A DNA stretch of 64,000 bases from Niabella pedocola (GTDB taxonomy: Bacteria > Bacteroidota > Bacteroidia > Chitinophagales > Chitinophagaceae). This document shows, one piece after another, positions 34,147 to 42,111 of this stretch. The stretch is from contig NZ_JAJNEC010000004.1 of the NCBI RefSeq assembly GCF_021044425.1, positions 186,001 to 250,000 on the forward strand. Reading direction: 5' to 3'. A program made the position numbers and the translations under genes. Position 1 is the stretch's first letter; every line of letters starts with the position of its first letter. The notes below the pieces were generated by a model. The model saw only the letters and a program-made list of their open reading frames with translations. It made no database searches and had not been told where the DNA came from.

Positions 34147-34200
34147 AGCATTCAGCACTCAGCACTCAGCATTTAGCATTCAGCTTTTAGCTTTCAGCAT
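34147..34200. repeat. Degenerate heptamer-type tandem repeat
   Basis: Successive units TCAGCAC, TCAGCAC, TCAGCAT, TTAGCAT, TCAGCTT, TTAGCTT, TCAGCAT. Similar low-complexity stretches occur at 37296-37320 and 41353-41410, all in intergenic positions. Confidence 0.7.
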
Positions 34201-34220
34201 CCTTAAAACCGGCATAAAAC

Positions 34221-34250
34221 AAAAAAGGCCTGCCCTGAAAAGAGCTGGCC
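34221..34250 (-). terminator. Minus-strand terminator-like hairpin
   Basis: GGCCTGCCC (34227-34235) and GAGCTGGCC (34242-34250) form a 9-bp stem with one mismatch and a G-T pair. On the minus strand it is followed by six T (34226-34221). No minus-strand gene lies upstream of it, so it would end an antisense or unknown transcript, or be coincidental. Confidence 0.35.
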
Positions 34251-34381
34251 GTTGCTAACCTATGAAAAACACCACGTGCAAGATACAGAAAAGAAATTAA
34301 AAAAAGAAAAAGAATTATTTTTACCAAAAAAAATCCTGGCTGCACCGGTCCGGCGGATTGGTGCAGCGGTTTCCCTGGTTT

Positions 34382-35194
34382 ATGATACCCCAATACCGAC
34401 CTCATTATACGCTGCTGTTGCTGCTGCTGATCTGCTGCTCCTGCAGAAAGGTGATCTATCCGAAATATGAAGCCGGTGTGGCACCCAAAACCGTCATACA
34501 GGCCACCCTTTCCGATCAGAAAGATTCCGCTATTGTATTTATTTCCGAAACCCTGGCCGTGGATGATCCTAATATCTATTCCGGCAAAGACGGGGCCGTT
34601 GTTTCCATTACGCCGGAGGGCAGCACTTCCATCCCCCTCAAACCAAGGGGAAATGGCCTGTACAGCGCGCATGTCGATACCCGTACAGGATCCAGCTATA
34701 CCTTTAATGCCCAGGTAGGAGGTACAGCCTACAGTGCCGTTTCAACGATGCCGGTAAAGGTTGCCTTTGATTCGCTTTTTATTACCCAACGAACGATCCT
34801 GGGCAGAACCATGCGGATCCCGACCGTCACTTTTACAGACCCGGCCGCCAGCGGTAATTATTACCGGTTCATTTTGTCGGTAGATGGCTTTGAAAGCACC
34901 ACTATCTTTATCGAGGACGACCGCCTGTTCAACGGTAATAAGATGACACTGGAACTCCTGGATGTATTTACCGATAGCGATGCGCCTACGTTTATTGATA
35001 AATACGACCGTGTTATTGTTGAAATGCAATGCATCAGCAAAAAAACCTTTGACTATTTCAGCCAGCTGAAAGCCGGTGCACTGGGCGAAGGCAACAGCTC
35101 CAACCCCGGTAACCCCCAATCCAATATAACGGGCGGAGCGCTGGGCTATTTTAGTGTGCACACCGCTGAGAAAAAAGAGCTGTTTGCAGATTAA
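34382..35194 (+). CDS. DUF4249 family lipoprotein
   Basis: A 270-residue lipoprotein with signal YTLLLLLLICCSC; the start is taken at the ATG 34382, eight codons inside the longest frame, which otherwise begins with TTG. DUF4249 features are APKTVIQATLSDQKDSAIVFIS near the N terminus, GDGAVV-like KDGAVVSITPEGS, the GNGLYSAHVDTRTGSSYTF block and a Ser/Asn-rich C terminus GNPQSNITGGALGYFSVHTA. Family members usually accompany a TonB receptor as a surface subunit; here no receptor is adjacent, so it is an orphan copy. It is followed 121 bp later by a GNAT gene with its own promoter. Ligand unknown. Confidence 0.85.
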   Translation: MIPQYRPHYTLLLLLLICCSCRKVIYPKYEAGVAPKTVIQATLSDQKDSAIVFISETLAVDDPNIYSGKDGAVVSITPEGSTSIPLKPRGNGLYSAHVDTRTGSSYTFNAQVGGTAYSAVSTMPVKVAFDSLFITQRTILGRTMRIPTVTFTDPAASGNYYRFILSVDGFESTTIFIEDDRLFNGNKMTLELLDVFTDSDAPTFIDKYDRVIVEMQCISKKTFDYFSQLKAGALGEGNSSNPGNPQSNITGGALGYFSVHTAEKKELFAD

Positions 35195-35302
35195 TTTTCT
35201 CACTGGTTACACGGAGGTCACGGATTATTCAGTACCAGGCAGCAGCCCTAATCTGTGCCCGTCTGCGAAATCAGCGAGCACTAATCTATCCGCGGAATGA
35301 TC

Positions 35303-35310
35303 TACATTTG
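35303..35310 (+). promoter_or_regulatory. -7 element of GNAT gene copy 2
   Basis: TACATTTG matches TAnnTTTG exactly and ends 5 bp before the ATG at 35316, predicting a leaderless or nearly leaderless mRNA. Confidence 0.5.
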
Positions 35311-35315
35311 AGCCA

Positions 35316-35810
35316 ATGAATCCAAAAACCATTACACCGGCATCCGTAGAGATCCGGCAAATCCAGTTTAACGAAGCCTTCCTGGTGATACCGCTCTTTG
35401 ATCAGTACCGGGTATTTTACAATCAGGTATCCGATATTCCCCGGGCACAGGCATTTATTGAAGCGCGCCTGCAGCAGAATGAATCTGTGATTTTTGTGGC
35501 TTTTGCCAAACAGGATGGACCGCTGCATCCCGCCGGGTTCACCCAGCTCTACCCCACCTACTCCTCGGTAAGAACGGTAAAGAACTGGATCCTGAATGAC
35601 CTGTTTGTGGAAGCCGCCTACCGGAAAAGCGGGCTTGGCGAAGCGCTGATCCGCAAAGCGATGGCGTTTGCAACTGCAACCGGTGCACATTTTCTGCAGC
35701 TGGAAACGGCAACAGACAATTTTACCGCGCAAAAACTGTATGAACGGATCGGATTTCAGCAACAGCAGCCCGGCGCAGATTTCCTTTTGTACCGGTACCC
35801 ACTTATATAG
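35316..35810 (+). CDS. GNAT family N-acetyltransferase, copy 2
   Basis: A 164-residue acetyltransferase of the same subfamily as the one at 20339. Shared features are the FDQYRVFYNQVSD segment (NLYRIFYRQEPD in copy 1), RLQQNESVIFVA and WILNDLFVEAAYRKSGLGEAL, where the AcCoA loop is RKSGLG. The motif B region is QLETATDNFTAQKLYERIGF. The N-terminal ATG at 35316 is right behind a perfect -7 promoter element. There is no obvious regulator beside it, unlike copy 1. Substrate unknown. Confidence 0.9.
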   Translation: MNPKTITPASVEIRQIQFNEAFLVIPLFDQYRVFYNQVSDIPRAQAFIEARLQQNESVIFVAFAKQDGPLHPAGFTQLYPTYSSVRTVKNWILNDLFVEAAYRKSGLGEALIRKAMAFATATGAHFLQLETATDNFTAQKLYERIGFQQQQPGADFLLYRYPLI

Positions 35811-35975
35811 CAGCCGTTAAACTCAACCGCAAGGAAGGCCAGGGATACGCCGGGTACACAAAGAAATTTCGCAGCAATTCTCCGCGATCATCGTGCCCGC
35901 TGCGGTTAAACATCCTCCACGGCGCTGTTGGCAATTTGCCGGATTGCTGTTACCTTTACGCAAAACGATACATCC

Positions 35976-36131
35976 ATGTCACTATTGAATCAGAAGAACC
36001 AGAAGGATAAAAAAAATAAAGATAAAAAGGGCGGCGCTGCAGCTTCTGCGAATTCCAAATTCATTCAAAAACCCAAAAGCGCCGGCTTTGTGAGTAAACA
36101 GCAGAATACCGGCTCTCAGCGAGGCAGCTAA
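35976..36131 (+). CDS. Small basic protein
   Basis: A 51-residue Lys-rich protein (MSLLNQKNQKDKKNKDKKGG, then a low-complexity Ala/Ser part and QKPKSAGFVSKQQNTGSQRGS). The ATG at 35976 is preferred over the upstream frame start at 35928. A promoter-like pair lies ahead: TTG (35928-35930), 20 bp, TACCTTTA (35951-35958). Small proteins with this composition and C-terminal GSQRGS-like end are common as hypotheticals in Bacteroidota. Nucleic-acid or ribosome association is a guess from charge only. Confidence 0.65.
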   Translation: MSLLNQKNQKDKKNKDKKGGAAASANSKFIQKPKSAGFVSKQQNTGSQRGS

Positions 36132-36135
36132 CCGG

Positions 36136-37179
36136 CTAATCGAATTGTTCCAATATTTTAAAATGCTTTCTGGAAGCGCGGAGGAATGCCTTTCCCTTGC
36201 GGAATGACCAGTAGGGTATACCTTGTTGATAATTGTACCGGCTAATGGTATACAGGGCTTTCCAGTGTTGAAGGATCACTTTATAAGCAGTACCCAGCGG
36301 CATATTGCAATCGTAAATATGATTGGGCTCCGCTCCTGCCCCGTTAAACTCCAGCACAATAAAGTTTTTTCCGGCCTTAAGATCTTCTATCGACCGGGTT
36401 TTGATATCGTAACGGCCATAAAAGAAGCTTTCATTGTAATGACTGAGCCCGTCAAACACCTGTAGCAATGATTCATCTATTTCCGGGTGCAGGTTCGTAA
36501 ACCGGGCACCCCGGTTGTGATTGCCGGCATAGGACAAATAGAATATCTCCTGGTCTGGCAGCACCCGATTATAACGGTGTTGGTGCCGGTGCTCCATTTC
36601 CTGCAGCCGGTAGCGTGCCCGGGGATGCTGCTCAATCAATTCCTGAAGCGTACGCTTACCATCCCCCTTCACCTGCAGCAATTCTTTATGAATAAAGCCG
36701 GAAACCACGCCCTTCTTTTCCCAGGGATAGCGGTAATAAAACACACTTACTTCAACCGGGTAGTCGATCTTTTCCTGCGCAATATACTCCACCGGCATCC
36801 GGTCGTGGTATTTCTTCAGCTGCTGTTCATTCTCAATTACCCGGAACAGGATGCCCTTCATGCCCACATCGGGCTTTACAACAAAAGGATAGCGAAGCCC
36901 CGACTGCTCCAGCTGGGCCAGCACCGCGGCAAAAGGAATACCGTTCCGGATATAAATGGTAAGCGGAATCACCTCGGAAGGCAGTTGCTCATACATTTCC
37001 TTTTTCCCTTCTCCTTCAAAACCGCCGAAAGCAATCGTAGGATTACTGGGTGTAAAAAACCAGAAAGACCTGCTGCGTAAACAGTACCAAAGCCAAACCG
37101 GACTGATCGGCGCGTACAGCACATTAAAATTCCACAATTCCCAACTAACGATCTTCTTAAAAAAATTCCTTACACTCAT
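36136..37179 (-). CDS. ATP-grasp-like protein of unknown specificity
   Basis: A 347-residue protein; the start MSVRNFFKKIVSWELWNFNV at 37179 is chosen because the family-like sequence begins there, although the frame continues to 37296. An ATP-grasp fold is suggested by YPFVVKPDVGMKGI (nucleotide-binding Lys with Gly-rich loop, about residues 95-108), VEYIAQEKIDYPVEVSVFYY (the hinge and following strand) and the metal-ligand region IVLEFNGAGAEPNHIYD near residue 285. The substrate domain is unlike D-Ala ligase and I cannot name the reaction. The gene converges with the small basic protein gene 4 bp away. A tandem-repeat region lies upstream. Family assignment is moderately sure. Confidence 0.7.
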   Translation of the reverse strand: MSVRNFFKKIVSWELWNFNVLYAPISPVWLWYCLRSRSFWFFTPSNPTIAFGGFEGEGKKEMYEQLPSEVIPLTIYIRNGIPFAAVLAQLEQSGLRYPFVVKPDVGMKGILFRVIENEQQLKKYHDRMPVEYIAQEKIDYPVEVSVFYYRYPWEKKGVVSGFIHKELLQVKGDGKRTLQELIEQHPRARYRLQEMEHRHQHRYNRVLPDQEIFYLSYAGNHNRGARFTNLHPEIDESLLQVFDGLSHYNESFFYGRYDIKTRSIEDLKAGKNFIVLEFNGAGAEPNHIYDCNMPLGTAYKVILQHWKALYTISRYNYQQGIPYWSFRKGKAFLRASRKHFKILEQFD

Positions 37180-37995
37180 TAATAAAATATGCACAAATAT
37201 AAGCATCCCCCTGTGGGGAATTAAAAATAACCCCTGTAAAATATTGAATGTAACATCAGGCATGCCGCAGAACTTCCGGATCAGGGAGTCGAGCATTCAG
37301 ATCCGAGCATTGAGCACTGCGCATCCTGCACCGTATTAAACGAAACCCGGCCTGTGCGAAAGCCGCTCCAAAAGAGTCGCGCTGCACCTTGGGAAGAAGA
37401 TTAAATCCGGGACCCTGCCTCCTGCGGAATATAATATACTCAACGGAAAATATTGAGTGTAAAAGTAATGCCCATTATGGCTGTATGATCTTATAGAGAA
37501 TCAATGTCATTGCGTTAAGCCGCAAGTGCGCAGGCCTGATACCGGCTTTAATCGTACTCAATAACAGCGCAATAGAAGCGCCGCAGGCACCATCAGCGCA
37601 TCAGCGGCCATAAAAAAAATCGCCTAAGTAAACAATATCATATCGGGCATCCGGCGCTGCATATTAAACAGCACCCAGCCTGAAGCCGCAGATACGCAGA
37701 TCCGGTAACCGCTTTAATCGTACTCAACAATAGCGCAGTAAAAACGCCGCAGCCCCATCAGCGTATCTGCGGCAAATAATAAAAAAGCCGCCTAAGTAAA
37801 CAATATCGCATCAGGCATCCGGTATCGCGTATTAAACAGCACCGGCCTGCACAAAGGGCGCTACCGGTACCACCCGGCACGCTTCCGCTCCAAACGGATC
37901 CATAAGTTTATATTTTACAGGGCCCATGGAATATTTCTCATTTTACATTTCTCCCTTCCCTCCGTACCTTCGTGGGTAATAGAATTGACAAAAGA
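37180..37995. other. Repeat-bearing intergenic region
   Basis: About 800 bp between divergent genes. Most of it is taken by two copies of a 167-bp unit (37516-37850) and related fragments. A TACCTTCG element at 37965-37972 lies 23 bp before the Fe-S protein start and may be its -7 box. No coding frame is seen. Confidence 0.5.
37516..37850. repeat. Two tandem copies of a 167-bp unit
   Basis: Copy 1 (37516-37682) and copy 2 (37683-about 37850) share AAGCCGCA..., CTTTAATCGTACTCAA, AACGCCGCAG/AGCGCCGCAG, CGCCTAAGTAAACAATATC, GGCATCCGG and ATTAAACAGCACC in the same order. Identity is high but not perfect. A tail fragment (CCGTATTAAACGAAACCC, from 37331) suggests a third, truncated copy further left. 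Confidence 0.75.
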
Positions 37996-38775
37996 ATGAG
38001 TATAGCTACTGTAGCGGAATTGTTTGCGAGGGGCGAAACCCCTGAAGTGTTGTTTTGGGTGGGCTGCGCCGGAAGTTTTGACCAGCGGGCCCAGCGCATT
38101 ACCCGCGCCTTTGCAGCCATGCTGGATAAAACGGGCATTAAATACGCCATACTGGGAAAAGAGGAAATGTGCACCGGCGACCCGGTACGGCGTGCCGGCA
38201 ATGAATTCATGTTCCAAATGATGGCTTATCAGAACATCCAGATCCTGAATGGCTATGAGATCAAGAAAATTGTTACCGCCTGTCCTCACTGTTTTAATAC
38301 CCTCAAAAACGAATATCCCGCGCTGGGAGGTCATTACGAGGTGATCCATCATACAACCTTCCTGCAGCAGCTGATCGAGGAAGGACGGATCAAATTAAAA
38401 GAGGGCGGCTCTTTTAAGGGTAAAAAAATCACCTATCACGACAGCTGTTACCTGGGCCGTGCCAATGATATTTATGAAGCCCCCCGGAAAGTACTGGAAC
38501 TACTGGATGCGGAGCTGGTGGAAATGAAGCGTTGCCGCAGCAAGGGCCTTTGTTGCGGAGCCGGAGGAGCTCAGATGTTTAAAGAAGAAGAAAAAGGCAC
38601 TACCCGCATCAACCTGGACCGCAGTAAGGAAGCCATAGAAACCGGCGCATCGGTTATTGCCTCGGCCTGTCCGTTCTGCAATACCATGATGACCGACGGA
38701 GTTAAAAACGCTGAAAAAGAAGATTCCGTACAGGTCCTGGATATTGCCGAAATTATTGCCGGCGAACTGGAGTGA
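37996..38775 (+). CDS. (Fe-S)-binding protein with two CCG domains
   Basis: A 259-residue cysteine-rich protein of the LutA/GlpC/heterodisulfide-reductase HdrB-like type. Two CCG repeats are visible: WVGCAGSFDQR...EEMCTGD...ACPHCFNTL (residues 25-95) and HDSCYLGRANDIYEAP...KGLCCGAGGAQMF...ACPFCNTMM (residues 140-225). Such domains bind an Fe-S cluster and pass electrons between flavoproteins, quinones or thiols. The start at 37996 is an ATG eight codons into the longest frame, which opens with GTG. An SRPBCC protein follows after 21 bp. The usual partner with 4Fe-4S ferredoxin domains is not in the window, so the pathway is unclear. Confidence 0.9.
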   Translation: MSIATVAELFARGETPEVLFWVGCAGSFDQRAQRITRAFAAMLDKTGIKYAILGKEEMCTGDPVRRAGNEFMFQMMAYQNIQILNGYEIKKIVTACPHCFNTLKNEYPALGGHYEVIHHTTFLQQLIEEGRIKLKEGGSFKGKKITYHDSCYLGRANDIYEAPRKVLELLDAELVEMKRCRSKGLCCGAGGAQMFKEEEKGTTRINLDRSKEAIETGASVIASACPFCNTMMTDGVKNAEKEDSVQVLDIAEIIAGELE

Positions 38776-38796
38776 TCCGTTCCGTTAAATCAATAT

Positions 38797-39246
38797 ATGA
38801 TTACAAATATTTCAAAAATCACCATCAATGCCTCCCCGCAAAAGGTTTGGGATGCGCTTACCCTGCCCGGGCTGGTAAAACAATGGCAATACGGAAGCGA
38901 ACTTACAACCGACTGGAAGCCCGGCAACCCCATCCGCTTTACGGCCAAATGGCAGGAGCAGGTTTTTGAACAATGGGGTACCGTACTGGAGGTGCAGCCG
39001 TATCAGCTGATCGCTTATACGTTGTTTGCCCCGCGGCCCGGCCTTGAAGACCGCCCGGAGCACTACTTTACCATGCGTTATGTTTTAACGGAAAACAATG
39101 GGAAAACCGAGCTGGAGATCCGGCAGCTCGACGACCGCCCCGGCGCCAAACAGGAACCGCCCCAGGGCGAAGACAACCCCGTGCTGCAGGCCCTGAAAAA
39201 AGTAGCGGAATTAAACGAAACGGGCCCGCATCCTGTTATACCTTAA
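38797..39246 (+). CDS. SRPBCC (AHSA1-like) ligand-binding protein
   Basis: A 149-residue helix-grip protein of the SRPBCC superfamily. ITINASPQKVWDALTLPGLVKQW is the classical N terminus, followed by WKPGNPIRFTAKWQEQVFEQWGTVLEVQPYQLIAYTLF and a C-terminal helix (NPVLQALKKVAELNETGP). Such proteins bind hydrophobic ligands or assist Hsp90-like chaperones; the specific role is unknown. It is 21 bp after the Fe-S protein gene and 11 bp before the next gene, so all three are probably one operon. Confidence 0.88.
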   Translation: MITNISKITINASPQKVWDALTLPGLVKQWQYGSELTTDWKPGNPIRFTAKWQEQVFEQWGTVLEVQPYQLIAYTLFAPRPGLEDRPEHYFTMRYVLTENNGKTELEIRQLDDRPGAKQEPPQGEDNPVLQALKKVAELNETGPHPVIP

Positions 39247-39257
39247 ACAGATCAATC

Positions 39258-39767
39258 ATGAATTTAGCATATCAACATCTTTTAAATCCCGGATTCTCCC
39301 CTTACTCAAGGGTTTGGGTGTACCAATCTTCGCGACTGTTAAGCCTTTCTGAAGCCTTTGACGCCGAAGACCAGATCCGGGCATTTACCAAGGCCTGGGT
39401 AAGTCACAGCGACGATGTGCAGGCCGAGGGTCATTTGTTCTTCGGGCGCTTTGTGGTACTCATCGCCGATGAAACCCACATAAAAGTAAGCGGCTGCAGC
39501 ACAGACAGCTCCGTCCGGTTTATAAAAAAACTGGGGGAAACCTTTAAAGTAGATTTTTTCGACCGCCAGAACCTGGCTTTTGTAAAAGGCGATCACATTG
39601 AAATTGTACCCCTGCCGCAGGTAAAATACGCTCTGCAGCACCAGATCCTCACACCGGAAACGCTTTATTTCAATAACCTCGTGCTCAACAAGGCCGAACT
39701 GGAAAGCGACTGGATCATACCCGTCAAAAACAGCTGGCTGGCCAAAAAAACGGGTATTGCCGTCTGA
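39258..39767 (+). CDS. Conserved Bacteroidota protein of unknown function
   Basis: A 169-residue cytoplasmic protein that I recognise as a conserved Bacteroidota family: SRVWVYQSSRLLSLSEA, GHLFFGRFVVLIADETHIKV, SGCSTDSSVRFIKKLGETF, PETLYFNNLVLNKAELESDW and IIPVKNSWLAK. Members are frequently labelled 'ABC transporter ATPase' in databases, but there is no Walker A, Walker B or ABC signature here, so that label is unsupported. The conserved GCSTDSSVR could be a functional site. It is 11 bp downstream of the SRPBCC gene. The accD gene downstream has its own promoter. Confidence 0.82.
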   Translation: MNLAYQHLLNPGFSPYSRVWVYQSSRLLSLSEAFDAEDQIRAFTKAWVSHSDDVQAEGHLFFGRFVVLIADETHIKVSGCSTDSSVRFIKKLGETFKVDFFDRQNLAFVKGDHIEIVPLPQVKYALQHQILTPETLYFNNLVLNKAELESDWIIPVKNSWLAKKTGIAV

Positions 39768-39805
39768 TACGGAAAGCGGCTTCGGTGCGCCGGAAGGTAT
39801 CCGAA

Positions 39806-39835
39806 TTGGTAAAAAATGAACAATCCTTATATTTG
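39806..39835 (+). promoter_or_regulatory. Promoter of accD
   Basis: TTG (39806-39808), a 19-bp spacer and TATATTTG (39828-39835) give a full match to the Bacteroidota housekeeping promoter pattern. Transcription should begin near 39842, giving a leader of about 25 nt before the ATG at 39867. Confidence 0.7.
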
Positions 39836-39866
39836 TTCCTCAAAACATTAAACTAGGAAACTGAAT

Positions 39867-40775
39867 ATGTCCAAAGAGATGGAAGATTTTGATGCCGACC
39901 TGAGCGGGGCTGGTCAGGATAAAGAAAAAGCAGGTTGGTTCAAAAGAATCAAAAAAGGTATTCTTACCAAAACATCCGAAAAGCGGGAAACGCAGGAAGG
40001 GCTTTGGACAAAATGTCCGGAATGCAACTATATTTCCACGCAAACGGAGTTAAAAGAGCAGCAGTATGTCTGCCCGAAATGCGGCTACCATCACCGCATC
40101 AGCAGCCTGCAGTACTACGATATCCTGTTCGACGATAAGGAATATACCGAGTTGTTTGACAATATCCGCGGAAGAGATTTCCTGGGTTTTACCGACCTGA
40201 AGCCGTACAAAAAAAGACTGGAAGATTTCTGGAGCAATACCGATATGGACGATTCCATGCGGGTAGCCGTGGGGAAAATAGAAGGCGAAGGCATTGTGGT
40301 GGCCGCTATGGATTTTGCATTTATCGGGGGCTCCCTGGGCAGCGTGGCCGGTGAAAAATTTGCAAGGGCGGTAGACTATTGCATTCAGCATCGTTTGCCC
40401 TTTATGTGTATTTGCAAAAGCGGCGGTGCCCGTATGATGGAAAGTGCCTTTTCATTGATGCAGCTGGCAAAAACCAGCGGCAAGCTGTCCCAGCTTACAG
40501 ACGCGCAGCTCCCCTATATTTCTTTTTTAACAGACCCGTCGTTTGGTGGCATCACGGCCTCTTTCGGAATGCTGGGTGACCTGAACATTGCCGAGCCCGG
40601 TGCATTGATCGGCTTTGCCGGACCGAGGGTCATTAAAGAAACCATCAAAAAAGACCTGCCGGAAGGTTTCCAGCGGAGCGAATTTTTGCTGGAGCATGGG
40701 TTCCTCGACTTTATTGTAAACCGGAAGGACCTGAAGCACAAACTGGCAACGGTGCTCCGGCATTTCCGGAATTAA
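39867..40775 (+). CDS. accD: Acetyl-CoA carboxylase carboxyltransferase subunit beta
   Basis: Beta subunit of the carboxyltransferase that makes malonyl-CoA for fatty acid synthesis. A four-Cys zinc ribbon (C50, C53, C69, C72; TKCPECNY and YVCPKCGYHH) precedes the crotonase-like core: VAAMDFAFIGGSLGSVAGEK, CICKSGGARMMESAFSLMQ, YISFLTDPSFGGITASFGML and AEPGALIGFAGPRVIKETI. The N terminus contains a 40-residue acidic/basic extension before the ribbon. At 302 residues it has the usual size. A consensus promoter is present upstream, and a perfect hairpin separates it from smpB. The alpha subunit gene is not in the window. Confidence 0.96.
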   Translation: MSKEMEDFDADLSGAGQDKEKAGWFKRIKKGILTKTSEKRETQEGLWTKCPECNYISTQTELKEQQYVCPKCGYHHRISSLQYYDILFDDKEYTELFDNIRGRDFLGFTDLKPYKKRLEDFWSNTDMDDSMRVAVGKIEGEGIVVAAMDFAFIGGSLGSVAGEKFARAVDYCIQHRLPFMCICKSGGARMMESAFSLMQLAKTSGKLSQLTDAQLPYISFLTDPSFGGITASFGMLGDLNIAEPGALIGFAGPRVIKETIKKDLPEGFQRSEFLLEHGFLDFIVNRKDLKHKLATVLRHFRN

Positions 40776-40835
40776 TTTCAGGGGCCCGGTGCAATGGGCA
40801 GCCCCGTTGCGTCGCACACTTGTGCTGCAGTGCAT

Positions 40836-40862
40836 GTACCTGCTGCAAAATAATGCAGGTAC
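40836..40862 (+). other. Perfect inverted repeat between accD and smpB
   Basis: GTACCTGC (40836-40843) and GCAGGTAC (40855-40862) can pair as an 8-bp stem with an 11-nt AT-rich loop, 34 bp before the smpB start. There is no T run, so it is either a structure in the smpB leader, a protein-binding site or a weak terminator. Confidence 0.5.
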
Positions 40863-40896
40863 CGTTACTTGTAAACATTAAAACACATTCCAATCC

Positions 40897-41343
40897 TTGG
40901 CCAACCAAGTTTCCATAAAGAACCGTTCGGCATACTTTGAATATTTCATCGATGCTACCTACCTGGCAGGCATGGCGCTGCTGGGCACCGAAGTAAAATC
41001 ATTGCGTGAAGGCAAGGCCAGCTTTAACGACAGTTATTGCATCATTCACCAGGGCGAGATCTGGCTGAAAAGCCTGCATATATCGCCCTATTCCCATGGT
41101 ACGGTAAACAATCATAACCCAGACAGGGATCGCAAACTGCTGCTGCAAAAACGGGAGATAAAGAAGATACAGGCCAAACTGAAGGAAAAAGGGTACACCC
41201 TCATTCCCCTGCGCATTTTCAGGAACGAGAACCAGCTGTTTAAAATAGAGATCGGCCTCGCCAAGGGAAAAAAATTATACGACAAACGCGAGAGTATTAA
41301 AAAGCGGGATGTGGAGCGCGATCTGAAAAAGTATGTAAAGTAG
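40897..41343 (+). CDS. smpB: SsrA-binding protein
   Basis: tmRNA-binding protein needed for trans-translation, 148 residues. The OB-fold core reads NRSAYFEYFIDATYLAGMAL, LGTEVKSLREGKASFNDSYC, GEIWLKSLHISPYSHG; the basic tail KKLYDKRESIKKRDVERDLK is the segment that enters the decoding site. The start is TTG at 40897: the frame has a TAA at 40879 and no ATG before the conserved N terminus. An inverted repeat lies 34 bp upstream. The ssrA gene was not recognised in this window. Confidence 0.95.
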   Translation: MANQVSIKNRSAYFEYFIDATYLAGMALLGTEVKSLREGKASFNDSYCIIHQGEIWLKSLHISPYSHGTVNNHNPDRDRKLLLQKREIKKIQAKLKEKGYTLIPLRIFRNENQLFKIEIGLAKGKKLYDKRESIKKRDVERDLKKYVK

Positions 41344-41470
41344 GGGGTTGGGATTTCAGACTTCAGCTATCAGATTTCAGATTCAGACTTCAGCTATTAG
41401 CTATTAGCGGCCGGGTTTCAGTGTATTGCACGGAAGCCAACCTGAAACGTCAAACGTCAAACCTGAAACT
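41344..41470. repeat. Low-complexity CAGATTTCAG/GTCAAAC-type repeats
   Basis: Short imperfect units TTCAGACTTCAGCTAT, CAGATTTCAG and CTATTAGCTATTAG (41356-41408) are followed by ACGTCAAACGTCAAACCTGAAACTTCAAACCTG (split units of about 8 bp). This type of intergenic simple repeat also occurs at 34147-34200. No gene. Confidence 0.55.
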
Positions 41471-42091
41471 TCAAACCTGTATCAGCTCCTGCTGCACCGC
41501 CTTACGCACAAGGGTTGCTGTATTTTTTGCATCCAGCTTGGTGAGCAGATTCTTACGATGAGTATCGATCGTGGCAGTACTCACAAAAAGACGCTGCGCC
41601 ATTTCATTGTTGGTGAGGCCCTCCGCAATCAGCGCCAGCACTTCCTGCTCCCGCCGGGTAAGCACCACTGCCGGCGGATTGTCTTTTTTCATGATCTGGG
41701 AAGCCTCTTCACTCAGATAGATCTTTCCTTTTACCACATCCCGGATCGCTTCCAGCAACTCTTCCTTGGTAGCGTTTTTTAACAAATAGCCGGAAGCACC
41801 GTGCTCCATCATTTTATGAATAAAACTCTGCTGGCTAAAGGTGCTGAGCCCGATCACAAATACCGAAGGATAAAGGGCCCGTACCTCCCTGCAAAGATCC
41901 ATACCGTTTCCATCCGGTAAGCTAATATCCATCAGGATCACATCCGGCAGCTGCCGCTGCAAAAAGGCCCGGCAGGTGGCAACACTCGTTGCATGCCCTG
42001 CTAATTCAATTTCTTTTTCATCACCCAACAGCGACCGGAGGCCCTCGATCACCATATGATGGTCATCCACGATAAATACACGATAGGTCAT
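41471..42091 (-). CDS. NarL/LuxR-family response regulator
   Basis: A 206-residue transcription factor: receiver domain (residues 1-120; VDDHHMV acidic pocket, Asp55 in VILMDISLPDGNGMDL, LKNATKEEL switch) and a LuxR-type helix-turn-helix (residues 140-200; LTRREQEVLALIAEGLTNNEMA, STATIDTHRKNLLTKLDAKN). It begins 20 bp after the stop of the TPR histidine kinase and is its cognate partner. Likely targets include the divergent exported-protein genes at 44261-46756, but no operator is recognised, so that is inference. Confidence 0.94.
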   Translation of the reverse strand: MTYRVFIVDDHHMVIEGLRSLLGDEKEIELAGHATSVATCRAFLQRQLPDVILMDISLPDGNGMDLCREVRALYPSVFVIGLSTFSQQSFIHKMMEHGASGYLLKNATKEELLEAIRDVVKGKIYLSEEASQIMKKDNPPAVVLTRREQEVLALIAEGLTNNEMAQRLFVSTATIDTHRKNLLTKLDAKNTATLVRKAVQQELIQV

Positions 42092-42111
42092 AAAAATAGT
42101 TCTGTTTTTGT

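Larger units (their letters stand above)
33847..34381. other. Intergenic region with simple repeats
   Basis: About 530 bp between dinB and the DUF4249 gene. From 34147 to 34200 it holds a degenerate short tandem repeat built of AGCATTC/AGCACTC-like units. No coding frame is credible here. Confidence 0.5.

Noticed and set aside
34147..34200. CRISPR-like array
   Set aside because: Units are 7-8 bp, degenerate and without spacers.
34187..34672. Minus-strand open frame overlapping the DUF4249 gene
   Set aside because: It is antisense to a recognisable lipoprotein gene and encodes no known pattern.
39258..39767. ABC transporter ATPase annotation
   Set aside because: No Walker A, Walker B or ABC signature can be found.
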